NCBI GenBank assembly: GCA_000827265.1
Contig: KN834844.1
Span: 2,861 to 66,860 of the forward strand
Direction: 5' to 3'
Origin: Collybiopsis luxurians FD-317 M1
Lineage: Eukaryota > Basidiomycota > Agaricomycetes > Agaricales > Omphalotaceae
DNA length: 64,000 nucleotides
Within the stretch, counting starts at the first letter, position 1. The number at the start of each line of letters is the position of its first letter. Shown one piece after another: positions 13,597 to 25,606 of the stretch. The notes under the pieces were generated by a model, which worked only from the letters and a program-made list of their open reading frames with translations, was not told where the DNA came from and searched no databases. The translations under genes and the position numbers were made by a program.

Positions 13597-15771
13597 TTAA
13601 CCATCGCTCTCGTCACCCTCATCGACCAGCCTCCACTGCTTCCCATCCGCACCCCCATCCCTACGCCACACCCAACTCCATCGCGAACTACCCAAACACA
13701 CCCGCCTACCACCCATTCCCATTCCTACTTCCCCACCCGCATCCACCGAATTCCCACCTTCCCCTCCTCCCCCACCTCCTGCGCCTCCTGCATCCCCTAC
13801 ACCCCCTACACCTCCTTGCCCTACCCGCCGACCAGCACCAATCCGCGTCCCAACAAACACCAGCCTCTCCAACGCAGGAAAACACCTATCCTGCACCAAC
13901 AACGAGAGTATATACCTCGTATACACAATATCCTTATGCTCATCCTCGGCGTTCAATTCGATCAAATGCGACAGAGTCCGTGCAGGCGTCGGTGTGAAGA
14001 GCGATAAGTTCGAAGATGACGGAGGGTGAGCAGGTAGAGGTACCGACCCATCTCGCTTAGCCGTGGGTGTGAATATCGGGATCAAATTCGAAGAGGCGGA
14101 GGAGGAGGAGGAGGAGGAGGAGGAAGGCGGAGAAGGTGCTGAAAAATCTTCAAACACCAAATCGACGAACCGGAGTTCCGTCAACTGCGTAGAACGCCAG
14201 AGTTTCGAAAACGTCTCGATGACGTTCTACACAGAGGTACATCAGTAAAGTAAACAATGGCAAGAAAAAAGGCAAAGCCAACTCACCGTTTCAAACTCCC
14301 TTCGCCCCATCACGCATCCCGAATCTCCAATCACCGTCAACCTCTTCAACTGCAACTCCGGCGCCAAAGTCTCCACGATCGACTTTGCCCTACACGCAAC
14401 TTTGGTGGTTCCACGCGAGGATGACGACCCTTCACCTCCATCCGTACCACTAGTACTCGCCGCTCCGTCATCCCCCACCTCATTCTCCTCATTCTTCACC
14501 TCCTTTACCTCCATCGCGTACGTATACGGCAACGCCAGCTCCTCTAACCCTCTATATTGGTCGATCCTCCCCCACTTCTCACTCGCGGACAAACTTTGCG
14601 ACAAAAAGCTCTTCTCGTCCGGCGAAGCGAGGCTGAGTCGGGTGTTGAACGTCAAGTGGGACAAGCTGTGGGTGCCGCTTAGATGGTACGCCATATGAGG
14701 CGGACACGTTAGGGATCGGAGGTGGGGTAGGTGAAGGAGGGAGAGGGTGAAGGGATCCGCGTTTCCGGCGACAGGCTCGGGGCAGGAAACGACGTCGATG
14801 AGGAGCGTGGTGAGGGTTTCGGAGAGCTTGTCGTAGAGATATTCGCAGAGCTGAGGAAGGCTCATGACGAAGTGAAGCCGGAGAGTCTGCAAGGGGAGTA
14901 AAGTGGTAGGAGGGCCGCCGCTGAAGGAAGAGTTCATGAGCAACCTCATGAATACCCAGCTGTCCGTACACAGTTCCGTGACGCTTTCGGAGAGGAGAGG
15001 GATGAGTTCCTTAATTTTGTGGAAATCGGGTTTTAGAAGGAGGAAATTCTGTCGCGAATCGCGACAGAGGAAACGAAACGATGTCAGTCCACGATCGGAC
15101 TGAAGTTTCGCAGACATCCGGCGAACCTGTTCGGGTTCGACTGCGGAAAAATCGCAACAATCGATAGCCAAACGCTTCAGCCGGGGTAATCGTTTGATGT
15201 GATTGAGTAAACTGGGTGTGAACGGAACCCGGGAAAGGACGAGAGCGGAGAGATTGGACATGGCGGGTAGAGCGTCGACGTGGGTTTTAAATAGAGCACT
15301 TGCAGCTTTTGGTAAAGGGATTCCGGTGAGTGTATAGTCCTCCAATACGCAACTCCGAACATGCGGCGCCAACAGCTTTGCATTAACTTGTCCGACCGCG
15401 AGCGACTTGCAAAACGGAATAAAACTCCTGCCTCCGCCATCGACTCCGAGTATCGGAAACTCCATGTCAAAAGCCTCGCCTGAAGGCCTCAAAAAGAGGT
15501 TCTGGTACGCGAAAGGAAGAACGAGAGAAGCCAGAAATCGGCAAACGAGAGCAAAGTTGAAGAGATCATGGATTCTGCGATTTCTGACGTCCGTGGAATG
15601 GAGAGATTCGTATTCCAAATGATTCGAAATGGGGCAGATGTAATTGACGATCTCTAGAAAGATTTCAGCCGGGATATTGGAGAGAATGTGGTGCGAGTCT
15701 GAATCTGAGCGCCGAATTGGAGCTGTGAAAATATTGAGTTTCTGAGGGTATACAGTAAATTTAATACTCAC
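13597..15771 (-). CDS. F-box protein with low-complexity C-terminal tail
   Basis: Two exons on the minus strand, 15771-14287 and 14226-13597, joined in phase 0 by a 60-bp intron (GTGAGT to GTGTAG, with a TTACTGATG-like branch region). The product is 704 residues. Residues about 28-75 form an F-box: ILSNIPAEIFLEIVNYI, then FNFALVCRFLASLVLPFAYQNLF, the usual basidiomycete pattern. The middle is leucine-rich with spaced LKRL and LRSLTCP motifs, like the divergent LRRs in this family. The C-terminal third contains poly-Ser (encoded by a GAG-repeat tract on the plus strand at 14098-14125) and a Gly-rich segment. Such proteins are presumed SCF ubiquitin-ligase substrate adaptors; the target is unknown. 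The N-terminal 27 residues before the F-box are plausible but the exact start is uncertain. The Gly-rich tail could hide another intron. Confidence 0.75.
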
Positions 15772-15989
15772 CAGCCCATTCCTCTATACTTCTAACACCC
15801 GTTTCTGAGGCTCTGGCTCTGGCTCTGGTCAATGGAGCCATCGAACACGCAAGTCGGAAAGCAAACAGCAAAACATCAGTGGCGCCCGTGAGCGCTTATC
15901 ATCTCTAAGCGCCCACCAGACGCGTCTGCCACTTTCCATCTTTTGATTCCATCTACAACTTGGCCATCAAGTTTTCGACAAGACACGGC

Positions 15990-16180
15990 TGGGACATCTT
16001 ATAAAAGGTGGAAACCCGGAACTCTTCATTACCCGACCATGCTCTGACAGGAAGCAGTAATCCGTTTTATTAAGGTACAATGCCCAACTCGTGTGTCGCT
16101 TGTAGTTACAGAACCGACCACGAGTCAGACGGTAACCCACCACGATTCTATGCAAATCCGGAATCTGAAGGCTGATTGAT
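15990..16180 (+). repeat. partial copy of the promoter of the downstream cupin gene
   Basis: Several blocks match the region 17565-17842 just upstream of the gene at 17886: GGAACTCTTCAT, TTTATTAAGGTACAA, CCAACTCGTGT and AACCGACCACGAGTCAGACGGT-like sequence. The copy is shorter because of deletions. A TATAAAAGG box is present near 15999. It looks like the promoter left behind by a rearranged paralogue. Confidence 0.65.
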
Positions 16181-16378
16181 ATCTGTGACAGATATCATAG
16201 ACGGAATTCTATCCTCAAATCAATGTACATGTATTCACCAAAAGACCCTCGAGATCCACTGATGGATTTCGAAGGTGAATGTTTCGATATCCAAAGCCTA
16301 CTGGTAGGGACTAGTCCGAGCTACATTAGTGCTTGTTTACATCCCCATAATATCTGAATTCGTCTTCTCCCTTCACAG

Positions 16379-16831
16379 GATTACCTCTGGGCGGCCGTTT
16401 TCTGCGGCTTTGCATGTACGGTAACTCTCACACTTGGGAACTCGACACAGACTTTTACCAACCTTCTGTCTGGTGTTTCCAAGCTGAAATTCCCTATGGC
16501 TCCAGACCAAGTCATCCGGATGATCAAGGGATCGCAGACTGTTATCGATGCTTCCCCGACTGCATGCAGCGTAGTCGCCTCTCCCTCGCTGTACAATTAC
16601 AACGTTTTGGGGGCGCTTTCTGTACCTGCACCTTCCTCGGCGTCCGCTAGCACATCCACTTTGTCCACAAGTACATCTACTTCATCCGCAAGTATGTCTA
16701 TGTCCACTTCATCCACCAGTAAATCTACCTCATCCGCAAGCCCCTCCACGTTCACTCCATCCACAAGTGCACCCACCTCATCCACCGCTAGGTCCCACTT
16801 CATCCGTGACCACGACCATAACTTTCACTGA
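16379..16831 (+). pseudogene. C-terminal fragment of a GH71-like alpha-1,3-glucanase
   Basis: An exon beginning right after CTTCACAG at 16378 reads DYLWAAVFC, then an ACTVTLTLG beta-strand segment, GVSKLKFPM and PSLYNYNVLG. This order (DYLW near a splice site, a beta domain, then a YNYN motif) is what I remember from the end of fungal GH71 mutanases; the recognition is from memory. A Ser/Thr-rich linker of about 60 residues follows (16640-16790), as in secreted glucanases, and the frame then ends. The catalytic domain that should lie upstream is missing: 16180-16370 does not encode it. I therefore read it as a truncated relic that landed between the duplicated promoter and the cupin gene. Confidence 0.45.
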
Positions 16832-17835
16832 CACCTCGTCGTTGTCCACTTTCACTAGGATGGCACCGATCTGGCGTTCTGCATAAACTATCGAATTCTT
16901 GCTTTCGTAGCACGCAGTGTGAGTGATAATCAGTACAAGTTCCTCAAAGCGCCATCGCTCATATCTTGACAGGCTGCGGTGCCTTGGCCGTTGACGATGA
17001 GTGTTTGGATGCTTGGGTAGTACTACGTCCGGTATACGGAAAAGCAGAGCTAACGAGTATTATTGTCGAACTTGTTCACCTGCTTGGAGTATGCTCAAGG
17101 AGGATCTGCCGCGTCTGGGGGCATTGAAATGAACTGAGCTGGTTGTAAGGCTGGTTGCACACTTTGGAGTCGGTCTGGTAACCTGATCAAAAGACGGTCA
17201 GCTGAAGGAATACGAAAGATTGCATTATGCTGACGGATTTTTCACCTATAAATCCGTCGTTTTTGTCGGGGTCAAACTCGAAAGCAAGGCTTAAAGTGGC
17301 TCCGACAGTTGTATCATGATTATATTTAATTGTCAAAAGGAAGCAGTAGAAGCGTCGGAGGCGCTCTCGAAGTCGCTCCTCCTACTCTCCCTTCCATCTG
17401 CTCTACGAATCTATCACAGGGTCCAACCCTCAGTCAATCTTTCATCCTTCTATTGCAACCCGCAACTTGGATACGTGTGGCGAAGGAATTTTTCAAACGA
17501 TGCGATTTGAAGGTTTATATCTACAAAATAAGCTCTTGTACGATCACCAAAGGTCAGTGGTTTTAGATGCTCGGAACTCTTCATCAGCCGACCAAAGGTA
17601 TAATTCAAACGCTTGACAGAACAGGGGAGGCACACGAAATTAAGCTAATTTATTAAGGTACAAATTCCTGCAGTTTGCGTACAAGGTACCGAAGACCAAC
17701 TCGTGTAGGGAATGTACATCCTTTGATTTAGTATCATTTCGCTGTCGCTTGTCAGGTCTTCCTCCGTTAGGGTAAGGAACCGAACTACCAGTCGGATGGT
17801 AGACTATCCCGACTCCCCCCTTAGTTCAGAATCTG
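16832..17835. other. relic-rich stretch upstream of the cupin gene
   Basis: No intact gene. It includes a fragment of the downstream gene (17191-17291, listed separately) and the parent copy of the duplicated promoter (about 17565-17835). An open frame at 17330-17566 has no recognisable domain. Confidence 0.5.
17191..17291 (+). pseudogene. fragment of the N-terminal domain of the 17886 gene family
   Basis: GACGGTCAGCTGAAGGAATACGAA followed by TTCACCTATAAATCCGTCGTTTTTGTC matches 18294-18410 inside the intact gene, with the middle about 30 bp shorter. The reading frame is not continuous with its surroundings. It shows that a paralogue of the intact gene once existed immediately upstream. Confidence 0.65.
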
Positions 17836-17842
17836 TATAAAA
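17836..17842 (+). promoter_or_regulatory. TATA box of the cupin-fusion gene
   Basis: TATAAAA in the context AATCTGTATAAAACCGAC, 44-50 bp upstream of the ATG at 17886. Confidence 0.55.
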
Positions 17843-17885
17843 CCGACAAAAAACAACTGACCATTCCCCAGTTTTCATCGACGAC

Positions 17886-19637
17886 ATGGCCGACTCCATA
17901 ATGTACAACCCGCTCAACCCCTTCCAAGGCCCCACAGCCGCAGCGGATCCTCCTCCAGCATACACGGATTACTTAAAACAATCTAACAGCACTACTCTCT
18001 CCATTGATAATCCTGCTTTTCCAGGCAGCAGCGTATATCGACCTACCACCCAATCATCCAAACATAGCACAGAACTCATCATCAACGGCCAAGGCACCGT
18101 AGCCGTCTCCGTGCCCCCGACCCCAAACGGCTTCCTACACATGTACATCAAAGTCCCTTCCCCAGGCCTCCCACTATCCAGAGGACTCCTCCTCTCGGTC
18201 ACACCCGACAGCTGTGGCATCTGGTGGGTCGACGAGAACGGTGGCATACACAAGTTTGACAAGTCCGTTATCACTGAAAAGAAACCCAGAAAAGACGGTT
18301 GGTTGAAGGAATACGAAGCTAATTATTGGTTATCTTTGGACCTACCTCATGGATGCATTCAATACGGAATCGGATTGTTCACCATCAAATCCGTCGTTTT
18401 CCAAGTCAAGCTCAAAAGTGAGAATGCCCAAGGTAGATGGATTTGGAGCGAAGGCTGGGATTGGCTTCAGCAGCTGAAACAGGTCAAAGTGTTTACCCCC
18501 GAAACCGTACGTGAACGTTCTCTTTCCAGCTATCCGATAATAGTATCCAATTTTGAAAACATCACAGAGCCAACTTGCTACTACACCTCTCTCAATTGTC
18601 AGCGACCTCCCTCCTCTCATCCGCTCCTCCAATCAAATGTCTCTCGACGACCTCGCAAGCGGCCAATTCACCGTCCCGGAAAACCTCCCTGATGAATGTC
18701 AAAAACTATACCACAACATCGCCGGCCCCGCCTTCACCCTCGACACCCCTGACTTTCCTGACTTCTCTTCAGCCATCGAGTACAGCGTAAACACCCAAGG
18801 TGCTTACGGGTACAATCTCCTCGAGAGCAAACATCAAACCAAGCCCGGCGAAAAAAAACTGAGCTCGGACCCACGAGGAACTTATTTGAGGATTACAATT
18901 GGTGACAACTTGGTATGTACGCAAATTTCTATTCTTATACAGTCACTCATCGATTTTCAGGGGGACTCTCCTGGAATCCCATACGTCCTAGAAATCTGGC
19001 CAGCCGGCCACTTTTCACCCGTCCACGACCACGGTAAAGCATACGCCGTAATCAGAGTAAGCCATCCTCTTTCTGAATTATTACCTCACTGACTTTTTTA
19101 TCTACTAGGTCCTCCACGGTTCTATCGAATGCACCTACTACGACTCCCTCCAAGCATCCCCCCAACCCAACCCTCTCTTCCCGAACCCGACCATCCTCAA
19201 CAAAAACGACGTCACCTGGCTCAGTCCTAAAATCTACCAAATTCACCGTCTGCGCAACCTCAGCACAGAGGGCAAAGTTTGCTGCACCATTCAATGCTAT
19301 CAGTACGGCGAAACGGACACGACGCACCGCGAGACGTTTTGGTTCAAGAGCGAAGGGAGTCAACCGTTGGATAAACCGGAAGAGTTTCCTCCCAACAGGT
19401 AAGTCGCCCCTCAGGGCCTACCTTTATGAATGTAGATGGTGATGTGTTCGACGTAGCGATGCGGATTTCATTACGTTCAAGGAGACCATTAGGGAAGAGT
19501 GGAAGAGAGTACTCTCCGGAAAAACTGGTATCCCCTTTATGCCGACAATCTCCTTCGAAGCGATAACTACTGCATCCTTCACGCAGAAACCGGTTTTGGG
19601 CCCCAAGGACGTGCTGAACAAATTCAAGGACTGGTAA
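17886..19637 (+). CDS. two-domain protein with a cysteine-dioxygenase-like cupin
   Basis: Five exons (17886-18506, 18568-18912, 18961-19056, 19109-19398, 19457-19637) join in correct phase to give 510 residues. Residues 1-207 form a domain I do not recognise; it has a PPPAYTDYL motif near residue 23 and a beta-rich, Trp-containing middle. Residues about 230-440 are a cupin of the cysteine dioxygenase type: HFSPVHDHGKAYAVIRVLHGS carries the HxH iron ligands and YQIHRLRN supplies the third His. Known enzymes of this fold oxidise free thiols such as cysteine to sulfinates with Fe(II). Here the substrate is unknown. The alternative is two genes, the second starting at the ATG at 18637; the phase-0 splice at 18506/18568 favours fusion. 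The last exon ends in KFKDW. Fragments of this gene lie at 17191 and 33620. Confidence 0.75.
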
Positions 19638-20470
19638 TTTCGTACAGTCAATTTAAAACTTCAATCTTATATACGAATGTATTCTGAAAATGACCAAAAC
19701 GATATCAGTAAGACGTGAAATCCAAAACATGAGCTACGTAGGTATTAATATGTAAACAAACAACGGCCAGCAAGAATTCCATACATACATAAACTACAAC
19801 AAACTTCTTCCCTAGCTGAACCGTCACACCTGCCGTCTCCCTCCATACCGTACCGGAGGAGCCTCCGCACTATCCAGCGGTACTCTTCTCGGTCCAACAC
19901 CTCTCCTTCCCGCCCCGGCTCCCAGCCCATCCGTACTCGGAGGGATGACTTTCCATAATATCCCATTCGACTCGGAGGACGTCGTCGTCGTCGTAATTCC
20001 TCCTTCACTATTTCCCTCAACCCCTGCCACCGTCGTATTCTCCTTCTCCTTCCGTCCAACACCCCAGCTCCTGGAGGGCCCGAACGCGCAAGACGTGATA
20101 CGACTGATGTGACAGATGATGAACTCGTTGTCCTCCCTTTCATAGCAGACGCTCCAGACAATCCAACAGAGTTGGACTTGGCACCCTTCATCCCACATTC
20201 ACCTCCCTTTCTCGAATCTTCGATAGCCAAGATCGAAGCAGCGGACAACGAGGCACGCGCTTTCAGGGTCCCAGTAGACTTTGCCTTTAAAGTATGTATC
20301 GCACCAGCATTCTCACTCCTCACCCTCTTCTCTCTTAACGGAGACTCTGACACACCCAATTGCTGCGCCAAAGTCAACCCCTCATCCGATCGCAAACTCG
20401 GAGGGAACAGCTCCGCTTCCATTATATCACCCTCCCCTTTCACCCTCGAAGCCTTTGAAAGAATACAACT
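19530..20470. repeat. direct repeat of about 1 kb, copy A (partner 33700-34700)
   Basis: Homology to 33700-34700 starts in the last exon of the cupin gene, runs through the shared intergenic sequence (for example CAAAACATGAGCTA and AATATGTAAACAAACAACGG) and then through the 3' end of the coiled-coil gene that is intact at 33985-37096. Same orientation. Copy A has several internal deletions relative to copy B and ends near 20470. Confidence 0.92.
19824..20466 (-). pseudogene. truncated, frameshifted 3' copy of the Msd1-like coiled-coil gene
   Basis: Reading on the minus strand, it matches the last quarter of the intact gene at 33985-37096, including EAELFPPSLRSDEGLTLAQQ and RRVPLDSAEAPPVRYG. 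It lacks all upstream exons. Two internal stretches are deleted and there is a frameshift near 20065, after which the second half continues in another frame. It therefore cannot encode the protein. It sits tail-to-tail with the intact cupin gene. Confidence 0.88.
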
Positions 20471-21952
20471 TTGACATAGTCGGTGAATCTATTAATATGG
20501 TGAGTGAAGTTGTGAAGATGCCGAAAACAGCGGTGTCATGTTACTGTAGCAAGGGGGGAAAAGGAATAGATGGAAAAAATCAGTGTATCGTCAAAATTGA
20601 CTAGAGTTTGGGCTTACTTGCACCAGTAGAGCATGTCAAAAGTTTTTCACCACGTTTCCTGGTATACGACGTGTAAATATCCAGCTTCGAAAGTAGATAG
20701 AGGGCATTTGAGTCTAAATGATGCTCAACATATTGACCATAGAAACGACCAAGATCGAATAGCCTGCATACAGCTGTGAATTCTCGAGGTGAGGAGGGGG
20801 GGGTGGGGGGGTAAAGAGTTGCCGAGGGGTTAGGGTGTAAGTTGGTAGTAAGCTTGTCTGGTATGAGCCAGGCAGTAAAGCAAATATTCAGACGGGAGAT
20901 GCAAGCAACTGAATCTCGATTGTGCTTAGTGCAAGCATTTTTTGTCAACTTTATGGGCAGATATGATTCACGACGCGGGTAAACGGGAAGCTATCGAAAC
21001 GAATGGGCAAGAAGAACCTAGTTAGATTCATGTGCCCAGCGTTGTGTGTTGTATATATGTACTACATAGGTCGAATAAGGACATGAGTACGATCAGGCTT
21101 TGAAACCGTCAGAGACGCCTCAGCTGGTTCTGTAGTCGCGCCATGATTAGCTTAAGGATTGAGCGTTGTGCTGCCGAGGGTTAGAAATCATTCATACCGT
21201 GATAAACAAAAAGGCAACTTAGCGATGTGGGCCGCTAACCTGAATTTTCCGTATAGACGTCGGACGGCGTCAAATTTAAACTCGGCTCTTGACTCTCACC
21301 TCACGTTTCTCTCCTCACAACGATGGCTTACAACGAAGGCTTGTGTCGAACCATCAAAACGAATATGCGTGCTATCTAACACACCGCTTGCAGGAAGAGT
21401 TGGAGGCTCAGGGACGCCATCCACGACGGGCAATAACGGATAGAGAAGAGAGAGCTGGACGAAATTTGAACACCGTTCTCCGAACTTTGGAAGGTTTGCT
21501 TGTTAGGTGCTTCTGTCATTTCGTTAATTGAAGATCTTGAACCTCTTAATATGAATTCAGAAAATTCAAATCGTCACAACTCGACCCAAAACTAATGTAT
21601 ATCCGCGCTCATGGATTGCATTGCAGGAGAGGTATGTGCAATTCGAGAGTATGCGGCCAGTCGAACGACTAACGTCTTGTAACCTGCAGGTGAGGATTCG
21701 TTCAAGGAGCGTGGACATGAATAGTTCTGGTATCGTGTATTTACTCTCCCTCGTTTAGGATGCTAACAGTTGATTCTTGATCAGCTCGTATATAGTCATG
21801 CAATAAACTCTTACCCGTATCTTTTGCGTTGTGTTCACTAGACCAGCCAGGGTTTGACTCGTCTAATATTGTGTGTACTGCCGCGCATGCTTGAGAGCAC
21901 AAAAAATCCTTGTTTAACGCTTCCTCACCAAATCTACATTGCCAAAAATCTT
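20471..21952. other. no gene firmly supported
   Basis: A G-run (GAGGGGGGGGTGGGGGGG) lies at 20793-20812. One frame at 21289-21531 (+) contains a charged, helical stretch (HRLQEELEAQGRHPRR) that could be a real short exon, but I could not extend it into a gene. Nothing else is visible. Confidence 0.4.
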
Positions 21953-22560
21953 TCTTGCCGGCCCCTCTTTGTTTCACCCTGGTGTCATCTCACACTTCAT
22001 TCCCTTCCCAGCCTCATCTCTAGGTGACGTAGACAATGCTGAATGTCGCCCAAACCTTCCGATTCCTCTAAAGGAAATGTATGGAAGAGTGGACGGTCCT
22101 GAGAACAGCGGTGAGCGGAGAGGTGGAAGAGTTGTCTACCTAGACAACTAGATGGAAAAGTGTTGGGTGGTATCGATGGATACCCACGCTGGCGACAGTT
22201 TAAAGCCTAGAAACCATTTGAACTGAATTACTTGAGTGTTTTTCAGGTCCAACAGAAACGGTGAACGAGGAAACGAATGGGTGAGGGTTGCTCTGCATCG
22301 TGCGCGTCAGAAATAAAATTGACGGTTGTATAATTATGTACCCACGAGTATGAAAAGGGAGATGAAAGAGCATACCTTTACGCTCGTTCCTCAGATGATC
22401 CTCTCCAGTATTTTTAGCCCTGTAATCGCAAGTATCCATTCTTTGAATTAATGGTCTGTTAATGGTGGCGTCGTGCACAATTCGCAGTCGTTTGAGCTGA
22501 ATTACTAAAGTCTTGCAAGGCCGTAGGCTGGAATTCCGATGGAAGAGCTAAACGGGGGAG
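21953..22560. repeat. diverged dispersed module, copy 2
   Basis: Collinear with 1735-2620, shorter by deletion. It is followed directly by the short dispersed repeat at 22597. No open frame is conserved between the copies. Confidence 0.6.
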
Positions 22561-22596
22561 TATCGGACCGGATTGGACAACGTAATCCTCCAATCG

Positions 22597-22715
22597 TATC
22601 TTGTGAGCGGAAAAGTCTATTCGCCCGTTTGCTGATCAGGAGTGAAAACTATAGGTCATTCCGTCTTTTTTTGCGTCTAGCCATACTCTGCATCAAAACT
22701 TTACTTTGGAGATGA
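22597..22715 (+). repeat. short dispersed repeat, partner of 9745-9855
   Basis: About 115 bp aligned to the reverse complement of 9745-9855, with conserved ends and a diverged middle. It contains TTGTGAGCGGAAAAG and CTAGCCATACTCTGCATCAAAAC. Confidence 0.7.
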
Positions 22716-23279
22716 GGCGAGAACCATTTTCCACAATCAGCTACACGCATCAAAAAGAGAGCACGAGATCTTCAGGTTCTGCTCATAGAGTTGTGTATGG
22801 TACACATTCATAAGGATACGTACCCAGATTCCAAGTCGGCTCGTGAAGATACAACAATAAACGCTTGATACAACCCTACACTATGGCCGTACAGCGCCAA
22901 AATGTTGCTTCAGCTACTTCTGGTATTGGGTACGATCAGAAATCTGAGCTTGGAAACGTTCGGGTGACTAATTCAGGGAAATGTAGACAACGCGATTTAC
23001 AGTCTTTTCCCTGCAATCACGTAGAATTATTCTGGCTCCCTACCGTCACGTCGGGACATACTTAACTCCATTTCGTGCATACGCATGGACGACAATGATA
23101 CCCCTTAGCTATCACCGCTAAGATGGATCAGGCCGGTATTCTATGTTGCGAGTTGTGTGACTGAGAAAAATTGAGGCCGTTGCTACTTGACTTCACTAGT
23201 CTGAGTCGAGGAGCTAACATTTATAACAGGTAAAAGATTATGAATTTGCTTGGTTGAACTGACTGATTTGGAGAGGAAA
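22716..23279. other. nothing recognised
   Basis: No gene, element or repeat is supported between the dispersed repeat and the tandem duplication that starts near 23280. Confidence 0.4.
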
Positions 23280-23417
23280 AAGGTCTCCGATATACTTGTG
23301 ACTTGAAATATTTTATTTCTTTCTTCGACCGGTACTTACTCTTACTAAGTTGCAAATGAACATTTCCTACTAAGTATACACACGCTCAAAAAGCATTAGC
23401 CATTACCAACCTACATG

Positions 23418-24745
23418 TTACCGTCTACGATCATTCTCCGCCTCAAAAACCCTCGTAAATGCTGAGGTGCTATAGGTTCTTTCCAAAGAGATCTCTGCAC
23501 CGAAGCTGATGTTGTCCAGTGACTGGTTTTAGCTCACCATAATGAGGACCACTAATGGATACATCCCCTGATCAGACAGTGATTAGTCTGTACCGACATA
23601 ATCACCTCCTGGAATGGTGGAACTTACTGAAAGCTGTAAACTGACAGGCTGAATTAAATCCCCAAGCGAGCCTACCAGAAGATATATAATTGTGGCAATA
23701 AGAGTAATTATCTAATGCATGTTTTATAAAGTTGTAAGTGGAGAAAAAGTGTGGCAAGATAATTATCGAAGCCGGATCATTACTCACTAGCAATGCACTG
23801 TACAGCACACCGGGGCCAATTAACAAAGCCAATATTCAACCACCATTGTCCCGGGTCGGATAAAACATCTTTCGAAAGCACCTGCAAGAATATATTGAGC
23901 ATTTTGTTTTGAGGGATGGATGTATACACTGACCATGCCTTCAATGATATCATTGAGGTAGCCAATAGATTTGTGAGCAGGGATAGAGTTTGCAGCATTA
24001 CATGGCACACATCAACTGTCCTTGTGAGTATAAGATTCCTCTCCTTGTCTTCGGAAGAGGTAGCTTGCATTAGAACCTGTATGACAGTAGTTGCTAAACC
24101 GCCACCTATGAGAAGAATTAATCTGACAAATATTTCATTACAAGTTAAATTCAACAGACAGCAAGCACATAAAAACACAAATATACAAAGAAATAAAGGC
24201 TTCTTGCTTTCATTTTTGCACAGAATCTATGCCCGCCGTACTACAACCCCATTGGTGGCTGCATACTATGGATGTTTGAATCATCATGATTGAGATGAAC
24301 ATGAACATAAAGTAACTGACTCACATTTACCGTCAAGATACTACCGTATATTGGCAGATATGTAGGAGAATCTTTGAATGTAATAAAACTTGCTGTGATG
24401 AATTGCAGTAAAGCTTTTATAGAAAGAATGTTGAGAAGAGATACATAGATGTGGAAAGGCCGAGTAGGACTGGATCCTGAAGCCCTTGTTTGCTTTATGA
24501 AAATGTGTTTTGTTCAATTAAAGATGAGTAACCAAAAAATCAGAGGATACTTACAGTAAAATATGCACAGCTGTGAAAAAGGTCAGGGTGTAGGCTCCTA
24601 CAACTCTAAAGTCAGTTGACTGTGGGTTGGTTTAAGCTAGTGAAAGATGTGCACCGTAGACAACCATATGTGGGATTATTCCAATAGCATGGCTGGTGTC
24701 AAAAACCAAATTAAGAGCAAGGCCTCTGGTTTCACTGAAGGTCAT
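23418..24745 (-). pseudogene. dead copy of the multi-pass membrane protein gene
   Basis: Exon by exon it follows the intact copy at 25607-26941. I see at least four lesions: a 10-bp deletion near 24420 that shifts the frame in exon 3; TAG at 24227-24229 in exon 4 (intact copy has Trp in WRAW); TGA at 23836-23838 in exon 5 (intact copy has Arg); and TAA at 23529-23531 in the last exon (intact copy has Tyr). Introns are still recognisable. It is downstream of the intact copy on the same strand. Confidence 0.9.
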
Positions 24746-25606
24746 AGACGGAAATAACGAAGGGGTACATGCACAATGCAACATGCTATACAGAGGTCCA
24801 CGCGTGCCTTTATATGTGTTTCACAAACTTAAGCAGCAACTGTTGATAATCAGGCTATGAACCGGAGATACTGATCATAGGAATTGCAGTGCCCTCCTGG
24901 AAGAAAATGCTCGACTCCCATTCCTGCTTTCCTTCATACTCGTACGTGGCATGCTGATTATGATGGTTGCATCCAAAATTTTAACAGCGGGAATGCCTAA
25001 CCTCACAACGGTGACAGCATCTTTGAATCCTCATGTCTATGCGATGATTCAATTGATGAACCCCGACCGTTCTACTGTTTGCCATACTTCGAGTACACTC
25101 AAGAGAAAGCAATAGCACTGTCATGTATGGTGTTAATACGTCTTACTATCTTGCTACCGGGTACAGCGTTTTTTTTTTTTTAGTAGTTTCATCATTGCCT
25201 AATTTTCTTGTAGATGCTCAGGTGATCGATTAAGGGAAAGTTATCGAACCAGCGCAACTTGCACTGTTTTACTTGCAATTTTATAAAGCTATTTGATCTC
25301 TCTATCTTCACGTCGTTAAATACCAGATGGACGATGATTTGGGATGGTCTTCCATGTCAAGAGTTTTGCGACTATAAGAGACTCTTGTCTCCTACGGTTT
25401 ATGATGACCAAAACTAGGATTTAGTGTGTGCAGGATTACGAGTCGGCTGATCAAGATGAAATGGCTTGGGGAAGAATGGTATCTCCGTTATACTTACGGC
25501 TCAAATCAGATAACATTCAACTCGGCTGATACCATCTAAAGAATATGTAAGGAAAAGCTGAAAACGAAGCTGAAATATACAATTGCCCATTATTATTTAT
25601 ACCAAG

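Noticed and set aside
13524..14007. Pro/His/Thr-rich plus-strand frames
   Set aside because: Antisense of the Gly- and Ser-rich tail of the F-box gene; low-complexity DNA opens several frames.
23916..24293. Plus-strand frames of about 125 codons at 23916 and 26057
   Set aside because: They are antisense to the membrane-protein exons and recur only because of the tandem duplication.
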